Source: Leptolyngbya sp. KIOST-1 (GTDB lineage: Bacteria; Cyanobacteriota; Cyanobacteriia; Phormidesmidales; Phormidesmidaceae). From it: a stretch of 64,000 nt of DNA. How positions within the stretch are numbered: the stretch's first letter is position 1; each line of letters starts with the position of its first letter. The stretch lies in the NCBI RefSeq assembly GCF_000763385.1, contig NZ_JQFA01000002.1, forward strand, positions 2,108,001-2,172,000. The letters run 5' to 3'. Shown one piece after another: positions 17,869 to 26,769 of the stretch. A model generated the notes under the pieces. It had not been told where the DNA came from, did not search any database, and worked only from the letters and a program-made list of their open reading frames with translations. The translations under genes were made by a program, and so were the position numbers.

Positions 17869-17942
17869 CAGTGGTTGGATGGTTACGTTTTGGGCGGCCC
17901 ACAGGATATTTTGAGCAAAAAATTGCTTGAGCGAAAATCAGA

Positions 17943-17972
17943 TTGTTATTTAAGAACATTTAGCGCTATAGT
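17943..17972 (+). promoter_or_regulatory. Candidate promoter of the initiator tRNA gene
   Basis: TTGTTA (17943-17948), an 18-nt spacer and TATAGT (17967-17972) lie 11 nt before the first base of the tRNA. Confidence 0.5.
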
Positions 17973-17983
17973 GAATAAGCCGA

Positions 17984-18060
<77 letters not shown>

Positions 18061-18065
18061 AACTA

Positions 18066-18104
18066 AGTAAGGGCTTCTGAGATTTCAGGAGCCCTTACTT
18101 TTTG
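18066..18104 (+). terminator. Intrinsic terminator of the tRNA gene
   Basis: Arms AGTAAGGGCTTCTGA and TCAGGAGCCCTTACT give a 15-bp stem with one G-T wobble, followed by five T residues. Confidence 0.92.
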
Positions 18105-18207
18105 TCTAAAGATGGGTTGGGGCTGGGCTGGGCGATCGCTGGCCTGGCTTGGCCAACGTCCCCTCCGTGGGCGATAGTGGGGTTGGTTTACCGCACGTTT
18201 CTGCTCC

Positions 18208-19524
18208 ATGGCTCAGCCCAAAATCATTGTTCTCGACGACGACCCCACCGGTTCCCAGACGGTACACAGCTGCCTGTTGCTGATGCAGTGGGATGTGGAG
18301 ACCCTGCGGGAAGGACTGCGGGACAGTGCGCCAATTTTCTTTGTGCTGACCAATACCCGCGCTTTGACCCCGGTGGCGGCGGAAGCGGTCACTCGGGAGG
18401 TTTGCCAGAACCTGAAGCAGGCGATCGCCCTGGAGGGCATCGAGGACTTTCTGGTGGTCAGCCGCTCCGATTCCACCCTGCGGGGCCACTACCCGGTGGA
18501 AACCGACGCGATCGCAGACGAACTCGGCCCCTTCGACGCCCACTTTCTGGTGCCCGCCTTCTTCGAGGGGGGCCGCATCACCCGCGACAGCACCCACTAC
18601 TTGACCGTTGAGGGCACCCCCACCCCGGTCCATGAGACCGAATTTGCCAAAGACTCGGTATTTGGCTACAGCACCAGCTACCTGCCCGACTACGTGGCGG
18701 AAAAAACTAAGGGCCGCATCCCCGCCGCTACCGTGGAGCGCTTTGTGCTGACGGATCTGCGCAGCGGCTCCCTGGACCGGTTGATGGCTCTGGAACACAA
18801 CGTCTGCTGCGCCGTTGATGGCGAAACCCAGGCCGACCTCAACCAGTTTGCTCAGGACCTGCTGGCCGCCGCCGCCCAGGGCAAGAAATTTCTATTTCGT
18901 AGTGCTGCCAGCATCCTCACCGCCCTGGCGGCTCTGCCCCCCCAGCCCATCGACGCCGACCACATGAGAACCTACGTGCGCGGCGGCGTGCCCGGGGCGA
19001 TCATCGTCGGCTCCCACGTCAAAAAGACCACCCAGCAGCTGGAGAAACTGCTGCAGGAGCCGGGGGTGACGGGCATCGAAGTCGATGTGGCCCAGTTGCG
19101 CGATGGGGGCCCAACCGCCCACAGCGATCTGCTCGCCCACATCTTGGCCCAGGTGGAAACGGCCCACAGCAAAGGCCAGGTGCCCGTGGTCTACACCAGC
19201 CGCGACGAACTTACCTTCGATACGGTGCAGGCCCGCCTAGACTTTGGGGTTGAGGTCTCAACTCTGTTGATGGACGTAATCAAGGGACTGCCCGCCGACA
19301 TTGGCTTTCTCATCAGCAAGGGCGGCATCACCTCCAACGACACCCTCAGTACCGGACTGGCCCTGCGCACCGCCCGCCTGCTGGGGCAGATTCTACCCGG
19401 CGTTTCGGCGGTGCGCACCCCCGCCGACCATCCCCAGTTCCCAGATTTGCCCGTGGTGTTGTTTCCTGGCAATGTAGGCGATGGGGATGCGCTGGCGCTG
19501 GCCTACCGGCGACTCAACGGCTAA
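18208..19524 (+). CDS. Four-carbon acid sugar kinase family protein (DUF1537 / OtnK-like)
   Basis: 438 aa. The N-terminus IIVLDDDPTGSQTVHSC carries the DDPTGS motif of the four-carbon acid sugar kinase N-domain, followed by TNTRAL and SRSDSTLRGHYPVE. The C-domain nucleotide-binding text is GFLISKGGITSNDTLSTGL. Family members phosphorylate erythronate, threonate or related acid sugars; the substrate is not predictable here and no partner isomerase or dehydrogenase is nearby. The N-domain insertion HETEFAKDSVFGYSTSYLPDYV is usual. It runs towards hslO and ends 11 nt from it. Confidence 0.9.
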   Translation: MAQPKIIVLDDDPTGSQTVHSCLLLMQWDVETLREGLRDSAPIFFVLTNTRALTPVAAEAVTREVCQNLKQAIALEGIEDFLVVSRSDSTLRGHYPVETDAIADELGPFDAHFLVPAFFEGGRITRDSTHYLTVEGTPTPVHETEFAKDSVFGYSTSYLPDYVAEKTKGRIPAATVERFVLTDLRSGSLDRLMALEHNVCCAVDGETQADLNQFAQDLLAAAAQGKKFLFRSAASILTALAALPPQPIDADHMRTYVRGGVPGAIIVGSHVKKTTQQLEKLLQEPGVTGIEVDVAQLRDGGPTAHSDLLAHILAQVETAHSKGQVPVVYTSRDELTFDTVQARLDFGVEVSTLLMDVIKGLPADIGFLISKGGITSNDTLSTGLALRTARLLGQILPGVSAVRTPADHPQFPDLPVVLFPGNVGDGDALALAYRRLNG

Positions 19525-19535
19525 CAGGCTTTTTC

Positions 19536-20447
19536 CTACCGGCCAGCTTCTTGGCGTTCCTCCCGCAGGTCTTCGATCAGCTGAGCCAGCTGGTCGCTGC
19601 TGGTGTGGTAGACCTCGTTGCAGAAGTGGCAGGTAGCCTCGGCCCCATTGTCTTTTTCGATCATGTCCTGGAGTTCGGCTTCACCCAGCATTTTGAGGGC
19701 CCCCAGCATGCGATCGAAGGAACAGGGGCACTTAAACTGCACCATCTGGGTTTCGGGCAAGATCTCCAGACCCAGGTCGCCCACCAGGTCGGTAAAGATC
19801 TGGGGCAGGGTTTTGTTGGCCCGCAGCAGGGGGGTAAAGCCGGTCAGGCCCGCCAGGCGACTTTCGATCAGTGCCACCATCTCGGTGTCTTCGGCGGCGC
19901 GGGGCAAGATTTGCAGCAGCAGTCCCCCGGCGGCCTCTACGCCGTTGGCCCCCACAAACACCCCCAGCACCAGGGCCGAGGGGGTCTGCTCGGAGTTGAC
20001 CAGGTAGTGGGTGAGGTCGTCGCCGATTTCGCCGGAAACCAGCTCAACGGTGCTGGAGTAGGGATAGCCGTAGCCCATGTCGCGCACCACGTAGACATAG
20101 CCCTCCCGGCCCACGGCCCCACCCACGTCCAGCTTGCCCTGGGGGTTGGGGGGCAGCTCAATGGCAGGGTTATCCACGTAGCCCCGGGCGGTGCCGTCCA
20201 TACCCGCATCCACCAGGATGCCGCCCAGGGGCCCATTGCCCCGTACCCGAATGTTGACCCGCCCCTGGGGTTGCTTCATGCTGGAGGCCAGCAGCAGCCC
20301 CGCCGACAGGGTGCGCCCCAGGGCCGCCGTGGCGACGTAGGACAGGTTGTGGCGCTGTCGGGCCACCTCAGTCAAGGTTGTGGTGATGACGCCAACCACC
20401 CGAATGCCACCGTCGGCGGCGGTTGCTCGAATCAATTGATCTACCAT
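19536..20447 (-). CDS. hslO: Redox-regulated chaperone Hsp33
   Basis: 303 aa. Hsp33 is a cytoplasmic holdase activated when oxidants release zinc from its C-terminal cysteines. The zinc motif CxC...CxxC is present as FKCPCSF and ATCHFCNE. The N-terminus DQLIRATAADGGIRVVG and the substrate-binding core GPLGGILVDAG and ARGYVDNP are typical, and the length matches the family (about 290-300 aa). The start is the ATG before VDQLIR. It is divergent from the small gene at 20627 and convergent with the sugar kinase. Confidence 0.96.
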   Translation of the reverse strand: MVDQLIRATAADGGIRVVGVITTTLTEVARQRHNLSYVATAALGRTLSAGLLLASSMKQPQGRVNIRVRGNGPLGGILVDAGMDGTARGYVDNPAIELPPNPQGKLDVGGAVGREGYVYVVRDMGYGYPYSSTVELVSGEIGDDLTHYLVNSEQTPSALVLGVFVGANGVEAAGGLLLQILPRAAEDTEMVALIESRLAGLTGFTPLLRANKTLPQIFTDLVGDLGLEILPETQMVQFKCPCSFDRMLGALKMLGEAELQDMIEKDNGAEATCHFCNEVYHTSSDQLAQLIEDLREERQEAGR

Positions 20448-20626
20448 GCGCTGCCCCAGTCATTCCTTCATATTGCTTAGTAATTATTGTAGAAGGTTTG
20501 GGGGGGTGGGTTTGAGAAGGGGTAACCGTCCCCTGGGGCGGGGGGCAATTGCCCGTCGTAGCTCCCATCTGACCGAGTTTCTTTTGGCATACTGGGAGGT
20601 GTTGTTTGCGGGCATGTCAACTCCCT

Positions 20627-21013
20627 ATGCTAGGCACATTTCAGCACAGCCGCCTTCGGGTCGAAGTTGAGGCCACCCAGGGCCAAATTCAGGCCAGCTT
20701 GGTGCAGCCCAGCTGCTTTAGTCGCTGGCTCTGGCCCCAGCGCTTTAGCCAGGGGTTGCCCAGCGCACTGCACAGCGGGTTGAGTTTTAACAGCTATCTT
20801 GGCCCGGTTGAGATTCACCACGAGGTCAAGCTGGTGAATGACCACTGCCTGCACATGGTGCTGTCCGGGGGCATTGATGGTTTTCACGAGTGGTACTGGG
20901 GCGATCGCTGGGTGCAGTCGCGTCTGGAGGGGGTTTCGGCGCTGCCCCTCAACCTGGGTCAGAGCCTGGCGATCGCCCGCCTGCGGCAATTTTTGCAGCA
21001 ACCCAATCCCTGA
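20627..21013 (+). CDS. Conserved hypothetical protein, 128 aa
   Basis: 128 aa from ATG 20627 (MLGTFQHSRLRVEVEATQ); an upstream ATG in the same frame (20606) seems less likely. No signal peptide or membrane helix. The middle stretch, SALHSGLSFNSYLGPVEIHHEVKLVNDH, then HMVLSGGIDGFHEWYWGDRW, has alternating hydrophobic residues and many aromatics, suggesting a compact beta-rich fold. I do not recognise a named family, though the composition looks like a genuine protein. It converges with the Nudix gene; their stops are 3 nt apart. Confidence 0.65.
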   Translation: MLGTFQHSRLRVEVEATQGQIQASLVQPSCFSRWLWPQRFSQGLPSALHSGLSFNSYLGPVEIHHEVKLVNDHCLHMVLSGGIDGFHEWYWGDRWVQSRLEGVSALPLNLGQSLAIARLRQFLQQPNP

Positions 21014-21016
21014 GAC

Positions 21017-21517
21017 CTACTCTACCCGCTGCCTGGGGGTTAAAGGTTCCGGCGGCACCTGCCCCAGCAGCTGCACCAACTCATCTAGAAACTGACCCTG
21101 GGCTTTAATAATGCGTTTTCTGGCCTCGTCGAGCTCGAACCAGGCGGCCTGATCCACCTCGGGAAATTCCTTCAGCACGCCTGAACGGGGTGGCCACTCC
21201 AGCATAAAGGTGTTGCTGTGCAGGGTAGCGGGGTTAAAGTTGCCCTCAAAGGCCCAGGCAAACACCAACTTACCTCCGGCCTGACGGACGGGGTGCAGGG
21301 GCCAAAACACCCCCGTAGGCATCTGCCCCGTCTCCTCAAAAAACTCGCGCTTGGCAGCCTCAAAGGTATCTTCCCCAGGGTCAATTTCACCCTTGGGAAT
21401 CGTCCAAGCCTGCCAGCGGCGATTTGTCCAGTAGGGACCGCCCGAATGCACCAGCAAAACCTCCAGGCGGTGATTTTGGGTGCGATACATGAGTAGCCCG
21501 GCACTTTTCTTAGTCAT
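21017..21517 (-). CDS. Nudix hydrolase
   Basis: 166 aa. The Nudix box is intact: Gly-Glu of KGEIDPGED followed by REFFEETG at the right spacing, giving the metal-binding glutamates. The N-terminal text KKSAGLLMYR, GPYWTNRRWQAWTIPKG resembles the Ap4A/NUDT2-like group that hydrolyses dinucleoside polyphosphates or NTPs; the exact substrate is uncertain. The frame extends upstream to 21610, but ATG 21517 has AGGGA before it and matches the family N-terminus. It is monocistronic as far as visible. Confidence 0.9.
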   Translation of the reverse strand: MTKKSAGLLMYRTQNHRLEVLLVHSGGPYWTNRRWQAWTIPKGEIDPGEDTFEAAKREFFEETGQMPTGVFWPLHPVRQAGGKLVFAWAFEGNFNPATLHSNTFMLEWPPRSGVLKEFPEVDQAAWFELDEARKRIIKAQGQFLDELVQLLGQVPPEPLTPRQRVE

Positions 21518-21889
21518 AGCAGCGATTCCCTTTTGGGGGAGGCTTTGCCAACGCCCTAGTCCCTGGCCCGTCTGCAGAGGGTTAGGCGTGTTGCCGTCCT
21601 GACACCTCAACTGGTACCAGCACTCGAACAGGAACTCACTGACTTTCAGATTGTAGCTGGCCGACCCAAAGCCTTTGGGCTGGTTTTGGCTTAGATTGCC
21701 CTGCTATGGTCTGACTTGACCAAAACTGAGCCCGCGTCACCCTGAATAAGCCCCATAGCCTGAGCCAAATAGAGGCTGAAGATACCCAAAGGGAACGAGT
21801 TTTGGCCTAGCATACCTTTAGACCCTGTGCTGGAGAGACAGCCCAGGACATCTATTTGACGTGACGAACAGTGTTTGTCAAGGCTAACT

Positions 21890-22459
21890 ATGCCCTATCA
21901 ATATGACCTTGGCCCCGGCCAAAAGATATATCTTGACAACCCTGGATCCACAACTGCGATTTCTCTAGTCAGCGGGGGACCAGGACAGCAGCAACAGTCA
22001 ACGACTCAGGTGTCTACTGGGGCCTGGACCGAAATCCCGCAGGCCGCCAGAGTGGGAAATGGCGTGCTGATTCGCTGTGTGACGGCGCAGGGGGTCTTCA
22101 TCTGGCAAATTCAGGGTATGCAGGTTGGGGCCGCCGACCCCTCTGCCTGGACGGCTCACCAGGCTGTTCCTCTGGAGTCTACGACGGCCGAGTCATGGGC
22201 CATGCCCCCCATGACACCGATGGCACCGATGCCCCCATTAACTATGGGCAACATGACCCTGGGCGACATGCAGATGTCCTCCAATCCCATGACCATGCGC
22301 ATGGGCGACATGACCCTGAGCATGGGTGAGGCTAAGGCCCCGGGGTCGATGGCCGCCCCTGCCAGTACCCCCGAGGGTCAAAAATTTTGTACCCAGTGTG
22401 GTACCGCCGTGAACCCCAGCGATCGCTTCTGCGGCAGCTGCGGCCATCGGCTTCACTAA
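21890..22459 (+). CDS. Met-rich protein with C-terminal zinc ribbon
   Basis: 189 aa. Residues 1-90 form a domain of unknown type (YDLGPGQKIYLDNPGSTTAI, GVLIRCVTAQGVFIWQIQG). Residues about 105-150 are extraordinarily rich in methionine (TPMAPMPPLTMGNMTLGDM and on), about one Met every three to four residues. The C-terminus is a zinc-ribbon with two CxxC knuckles, FCTQCGTAVN and FCGSCGHRLH. No signal peptide. I do not know a function. Met-rich tracts can bind Cu(I) or be oxidation-sensitive (known for other proteins); applying that here is inference. A hairpin terminator follows at 22490. The start is the ATG with AAGG upstream. Confidence 0.72.
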   Translation: MPYQYDLGPGQKIYLDNPGSTTAISLVSGGPGQQQQSTTQVSTGAWTEIPQAARVGNGVLIRCVTAQGVFIWQIQGMQVGAADPSAWTAHQAVPLESTTAESWAMPPMTPMAPMPPLTMGNMTLGDMQMSSNPMTMRMGDMTLSMGEAKAPGSMAAPASTPEGQKFCTQCGTAVNPSDRFCGSCGHRLH

Positions 22460-22489
22460 ACCGTGGCGTCAATTTTGGATAACCAATCA

Positions 22490-22517
22490 AAAACCGGGAG
22501 GTCTGCATCCCGGTTTT
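22490..22517 (+). terminator. Intrinsic terminator after the zinc-ribbon gene
   Basis: Perfect 10-bp arms AAAACCGGGA and TCCCGGTTTT with an 8-nt loop. The T-run is part of the right arm. Confidence 0.75.
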
Positions 22518-22518
22518 A

Positions 22519-22646
22519 AGGCGTGTCATCAATTGGGGCCGAAAGCTCGGTATATCAAGCTTTGTCACGCCCGATCCAAAACGCCAGGCAAGGGGCTGTA
22601 ACCCTTAATTTTTAGGCGTTTGGCAGCTCATCAATGACAGCCCCTA
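22519..22646 (-). mobile_element. MITE-like element, copy B
   Basis: Second copy of the 126-bp element at 13670, in opposite orientation. Its ends read GGCGTGTCATCAATTGG (left on plus strand) and AATGACAGCCCCTAGG (right). It lies directly behind a terminator, a typical non-damaging landing site. Confidence 0.65.
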
Positions 22647-22659
22647 GGCTTTGCTGGTC

Positions 22660-22703
22660 AACCCCGACCGAGGACTACTCAAACAGGTGCCTCGGTCGGG
22701 GTT
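22660..22703 (-). terminator. Perfect 14-bp hairpin, probable former terminator of aqpZ
   Basis: AACCCCGACCGAGG (22660-22673) and CCTCGGTCGGGGTT (22690-22703) pair perfectly around a 16-nt loop. No U-run is obvious on either strand. The tandem duplication begins inside the loop, so the downstream copy retains only the right arm (about 23011-23024). Confidence 0.6.
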
Positions 22704-22770
22704 ATGAGTTGTGGCGTTGCCGGATTGAGTAATGAATCTCTAAACTTGACATCCTTTCATCGCCCCTAAA

Positions 22771-23151
22771 TCCCCCAATTTCTGGGGGACTTTGAGATTT
22801 CGACTCCCCCCAGAATTGGGGGGCTGGGGGGGGCAAATCATACCTGCATTCAGCAACGCCTAAGTTGTCCTAAGCTGCTGGGTTGGGTTGATCGGTACGC
22901 AGGGTCTTTTCGCTGTTGTCGGCGAAGAAGGTGGCATAGACCCAACCGGCTAGCAGGGCACCCAGGATAGGGGCCACCCAAAAGAGCCATAGCTGATACT
23001 CAAACAGGTGCCTCGGTCGGGGTTATGAGTTGTGGCGTTGCCGGATTGAGTAATGAATCTCTAAACTTGACATCCTTTCATCGCCCCCTAAATCCCCCAA
23101 TTCTGGGGGACTTTGAGATTTCGACTCCCCCCAGAATTGGGGGGCTGGGGG
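22771..23151. repeat. Two copies of a dispersed palindromic element
   Basis: Each copy (about 22771-22832 and 23090-23151) contains TAAATCCCCCAATT and, inverted, AATTGGGGGGCTGGG around CTTTGAGATTTCG, able to form a long G/C hairpin. Elements of this text are widespread between genes of filamentous cyanobacteria. Here the two copies come from the tandem duplication. Confidence 0.7.
22870..22996 (-). pseudogene. Duplicated aqpZ 3' fragment
   Basis: 42 codons identical to the end of aqpZ (from [14 protein letters not shown] to DQPNPAA and stop), left behind by the tandem duplication. It has no start codon or channel motifs and cannot make an aquaporin. Confidence 0.9.
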
Positions 23152-23188
23152 GCAAATCATACCTGCATTCAGCAACGCCTAAGTTGTC

Positions 23189-23956
23189 CTAAGCTGCTGG
23201 GTTGGGTTGATCGGTACGCAGGGTCTTTTCGCTGTTGTCGGCGAAGAAGGTGGCATAGACCCAACCGGCTAGCAGGGCACCCAGGATAGGGGCCACCCAA
23301 AAGAGCCATAGCTGACCTACCAGTGGTCCTCCGACAAACAGCGCCGGACCAGTGCTGCGGGCGGGGTTGACCGAAGTGTTGGTGACTGGAATGCTAATCA
23401 GGTGAATCAGCGTCAGGCCCAGGCCAATGGCCACCGGGGCCAAGCCCACCGGAGCGCGAAAGTCGGTGGCCCCCAGGATGATCATCAGGAAGAAGAAGGT
23501 CATCACCACTTCGCAGACAAAGCAGGCCAACAGGCTAAACCCGCCTGGCGAGTGGGCCCCAAAGCCGTTGGTAGCCAGGGGGTTGCCTGCCGAGGGGTCG
23601 ATGGCAAAACCCGGCTGCCCCGTGGCAATCAGGTAAATAATGCCTGCTCCCAGGATTCCCCCCAGCACCTGAGCCACAATGTAGGGCAGCAGTTCACCGC
23701 TGGGAAAGCGCCCCGCGGCCCACAGCCCAAAGGACACTGCGGGGTTGAGGTGACAACCGGAGATATGGCCAATGGCGTAGGCCATGGTCAATACCGTGAG
23801 GCCAAAGGCCAGGGACACCCCCAAAAAGCCGATGCCCAAATTGAAGGCACCGCTGCCGTCAAGAAAAATACCCGCCAGAACGGCGCTGCCGCAGCCGCCC
23901 AGCACGAGCCATAACGTTCCCAAAAACTCAGCCAAACAACGCTTTGTAATAGGCAT
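23189..23956 (-). CDS. aqpZ: Aquaporin Z (MIP family channel)
   Basis: 255-aa inner-membrane water channel with six transmembrane helices. Both pore motifs are present: [11 protein letters not shown] after the second helix and [12 protein letters not shown] before the sixth. The N-terminal [22 protein letters not shown] is typical of AqpZ. The start is ATG 23956 (MPITKRC), preceded by GGAG; a TTG six bases upstream would add two residues. The gene is intact, but its 3' end and downstream flank are tandemly duplicated. AqpZ in Synechocystis works in osmotic adaptation; the same role is assumed. Divergent from glgX. Confidence 0.96.
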   Translation of the reverse strand: MPITKRCLAEFLGTLWLVLGGCGSAVLAGIFLDGSGAFNLGIGFLGVSLAFGLTVLTMAYAIGHISGCHLNPAVSFGLWAAGRFPSGELLPYIVAQVLGGILGAGIIYLIATGQPGFAIDPSAGNPLATNGFGAHSPGGFSLLACFVCEVVMTFFFLMIILGATDFRAPVGLAPVAIGLGLTLIHLISIPVTNTSVNPARSTGPALFVGGPLVGQLWLFWVAPILGALLAGWVYATFFADNSEKTLRTDQPNPAA

Positions 23957-24208
23957 TGCCAACCACTCCTACTTGACAGGTTTTTACAGACAATTTCGTG
24001 TGACTCGATACAGACCGAAGACCGACGATTGATTAGGTTTGGCAATCCTATCTCAAGACTATAAAAGTTTGATAAGCTCGTTGGCCTCGGCGGCTGGCCA
24101 GGCGCTTCGTGGATCAACCCAGTCCTGGTAACCTAGGAAAGGCACCGCGAAGGTCCAGCGCCCGATCGCTACACTTCCGCCTGAAGTTATTAGGAAGCCA
24201 CGCTCACC

Positions 24209-26374
24209 ATGGGAATGCAAGTCTGGCCGGGTCGTCCCCATCCCCTAGGCGCTACCTGGGATGGCACGGGCACAAACTTTGCCTTGTTTTCAGAGAATGC
24301 AACGGCGGTTGAACTCTGTCTGTTTGACGATGGCGATCGCGAAACCCGCCTGCCGCTGACTGAGGTTGACAACTATGTCTGGCACGGCTACTTGAACGAG
24401 GTTAAGCCCGGGCAGCGCTATGGCTTCCGGGTCTATGGCCCCCACGATCCGGGGGCAGGGCAGCGGTTCAACCCCCACAAACTGCTGATCGATCCCTACG
24501 CCCGGGCCTTAGACGGCGACGTTCAGTTTGATCCAGCCATCTTTGGCTATGACATCGAGGCCACCGACGATCTGGAGCATCTGGACCTGTCGTTTTCTGA
24601 GGTCGACAGTGCCCCCTTCATGCCTAAGGCCGTTGTGGTCGATCCTAGCTTTGACTGGGAGGGCGATCGCCCCCTCGACACCCCCTGGCACCGCACCATC
24701 ATCTACGAAACCCACGTGAAGGGCCTCACCCGGCTCCACCCCGAGGTGCCGGAACCGCTGCGGGGCACCTATGCCGGGCTGGCCCACCCCGCCACTATCG
24801 ACCACCTCACCCGGCTGGGCATTACCGCCGTCGAGCTGCTGCCTGTGCACCATTTCCACGCCTACCCTGGCCACCTGGCCAACACGGGGTTGCGCAACTA
24901 CTGGGGATACGACTCGCTCAACTACTTTGCCCCCTACGGCGGCTATAGCAGGGCCGGGCAGGCCGGGGGCCAGGTGAACGAATTTAAGCAGATGGTGAAG
25001 GCCCTGCACCAGGCCGGCATCGAGGTGATCTTAGATGTGGTCTACAACCACACCGGGGAGGGTAGCCACCTGGGGCCAACCCTGAGCCTACGGGGCATCG
25101 ACAATGCCGTCTACTACCGCCTGGTGGAGGACGCTCCCCGCTACTACATGGACTTCACCGGCTGCGGCAACTCCCTGAACGTGCGCCATCCCCAGATTCT
25201 CAAGCTGATTATGGACAGCCTGCGCTACTGGGTACTGGAGATGCACGTCGACGGCTTTCGCTTTGACCTGGCTTCGGCCCTGGCCCGGGAACTCTACGAG
25301 GTGGATAGCCTGGCCGCCTTCTTCGATATCATCCACCAGGACCCGGTGTTGTCGACCATCAAGCTGATCGCCGAACCCTGGGATTTGGGCGAGGGTGGCT
25401 ACCAGGTGGGGAATTTTCCGCTGCTGTGGTCGGAGTGGAACGGCAAGTACCGCGACTCCATGCGCGACTTCTGGCGGGACCACGACTGTCGCCTGGGAGA
25501 GTTTGCCTTTCGCATCACCGGCAGCTCAGACCTGTACCAGGCCAATGGCAAGCGCCCCCACGCCAGCATCAATTTCATTACCTGTCACGACGGCTTCACC
25601 CTGCGGGATCTGGTCAGCTATAACGAAAAACACAACCTGGCCAACCACGAGAACAACCGCGATGGCGAGAGCTACAACCGCTCCTGGAACTGCGGGGCTG
25701 AGGGAGATACCGACGACCCCGACATTCTGGCCCTGCGGCGTCGCCAGCAGCGCAACCTGCTGGCGACGCTGTTTTTGTCCCAGGGAGTTCCAATGATTCT
25801 GGGCGGGGACGAAATTGGCCGCACCCAGCAGGGCAACAACAACACCTACTGCCAGGACAGCCGACTGTCCTGGTTTGATTGGTCGCTGACCCCCATGCAG
25901 CAGGATCAGCTGGATTTTGTCTGTCAGCTGATTAGACTGCGGCGGGAGCACCCCGCCTTTGCCCGGCGCCACTGGTTTCAGGGTCGCGCTATCCACGGTT
26001 CTGGCGTCCACGATATTGGCTGGTACAACCCCGATGGCAGCGAGATTAGCATCGATCAGTGGCACGACGGTTCGGCCAAGGCGATCGCGGTCTACCTCAA
26101 CGGCGAAGAACTCATGACCGTCCAAACCGCTGGTCAGCGGCTTGTAGACGACAGCTTTTTGCTGTTCTTTAACGCCCAGGCGGAGGCCCAGGCGTTTCAA
26201 ATTCCCGCTGAGGTGAAAAAAGAGCGCTGGTCCATGGTGCTCAACACCAGCGACCCCAAAGGCTTTATTCAAGAAAAGCGGATTTATAAACCGGGCAGCG
26301 CGATCGCCGTTGCCGACTTCTCGCTGGTCGTGCTGTGCAGCCCCCGAGTCCAGCCCGCCGGGGCTCAACGATGA
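24209..26374 (+). CDS. glgX: Glycogen debranching enzyme, isoamylase type
   Basis: 721-aa GH13 enzyme cleaving alpha-1,6 branches of glycogen during breakdown. The N-terminal carbohydrate-binding part begins [20 protein letters not shown]. The catalytic residues are readable: Asp in DGFRFDLAS, Glu in [19 protein letters not shown], and the transition-state Asp in [10 protein letters not shown]. Length fits GlgX (about 650-720). The stop codon overlaps the ATG of the next gene (ATGA at 26371), implying translational coupling. Regulation cannot be read from sequence. Confidence 0.96.
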   Translation: MGMQVWPGRPHPLGATWDGTGTNFALFSENATAVELCLFDDGDRETRLPLTEVDNYVWHGYLNEVKPGQRYGFRVYGPHDPGAGQRFNPHKLLIDPYARALDGDVQFDPAIFGYDIEATDDLEHLDLSFSEVDSAPFMPKAVVVDPSFDWEGDRPLDTPWHRTIIYETHVKGLTRLHPEVPEPLRGTYAGLAHPATIDHLTRLGITAVELLPVHHFHAYPGHLANTGLRNYWGYDSLNYFAPYGGYSRAGQAGGQVNEFKQMVKALHQAGIEVILDVVYNHTGEGSHLGPTLSLRGIDNAVYYRLVEDAPRYYMDFTGCGNSLNVRHPQILKLIMDSLRYWVLEMHVDGFRFDLASALARELYEVDSLAAFFDIIHQDPVLSTIKLIAEPWDLGEGGYQVGNFPLLWSEWNGKYRDSMRDFWRDHDCRLGEFAFRITGSSDLYQANGKRPHASINFITCHDGFTLRDLVSYNEKHNLANHENNRDGESYNRSWNCGAEGDTDDPDILALRRRQQRNLLATLFLSQGVPMILGGDEIGRTQQGNNNTYCQDSRLSWFDWSLTPMQQDQLDFVCQLIRLRREHPAFARRHWFQGRAIHGSGVHDIGWYNPDGSEISIDQWHDGSAKAIAVYLNGEELMTVQTAGQRLVDDSFLLFFNAQAEAQAFQIPAEVKKERWSMVLNTSDPKGFIQEKRIYKPGSAIAVADFSLVVLCSPRVQPAGAQR

Positions 26375-26751
26375 CGACCTACGACCGGATCTATGCTGTG
26401 GTGCGCCAAATTCCCCGGGGCAAAGTGGCCACCTACGGGCAGGTGGCGGAACTGGCGGGGCTGGTGGGTAAACCTCGCCTGGTGGGCTATGCCCTCTACC
26501 GGGTGGACATGTCGATTCCAGATGTGCCCTGGCAGCGCGTGATCAACGCCAGGGGAGAAGTATCCGAGTCCCCCCTGCGGAATGGCACCGACTACATTCA
26601 GCGGGCAATGCTAGAGGACGAAGGAGTGGAGTTTGACCATCGGGGTCGAGTCGATCTCAGCCTATACAAATGGCGCCCGCCCGATACCGTGATCGAGCAG
26701 GCGCTGGCAGCATTTAGAGAACGTTTTGATAGAGAACGTTTGGACCAGTAG
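26371..26751 (+). CDS. Alkyltransferase-like protein (ATL; MGMT fold without cysteine)
   Basis: 126 aa, the C-terminal DNA-binding half of O6-alkylguanine-DNA alkyltransferase. The reactive PCHRV motif of MGMT is replaced by PWQRV with Trp54, the hallmark of alkyltransferase-like proteins, which bind O6-alkylguanine and hand it to nucleotide excision repair instead of removing it. The helix-turn-helix part GKVATYGQVAELAG and the arginine-finger region GYALYRVD are present. Its ATG overlaps the glgX stop by four bases. Pairing with a glycogen enzyme has no obvious logic and may simply be compaction. Confidence 0.92.
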   Translation: MTTYDRIYAVVRQIPRGKVATYGQVAELAGLVGKPRLVGYALYRVDMSIPDVPWQRVINARGEVSESPLRNGTDYIQRAMLEDEGVEFDHRGRVDLSLYKWRPPDTVIEQALAAFRERFDRERLDQ

Positions 26752-26769
26752 CCCGGTGGTGGGCCGCTA

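Larger units (their letters stand above)
22676..23315. repeat. Tandem duplication of about 320 bp covering the aqpZ 3' end
   Basis: Positions 22676-22996 recur at 22997-23315 almost base for base, differing only by single-base length changes in C and G runs (offset 321 at the left end, 319 at the right). The unit runs from TACTCAAACAGG to GCCATAGCTGA. It includes a palindromic element and the last 42 codons of aqpZ. The near-identity means a recent event. Confidence 0.93.
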
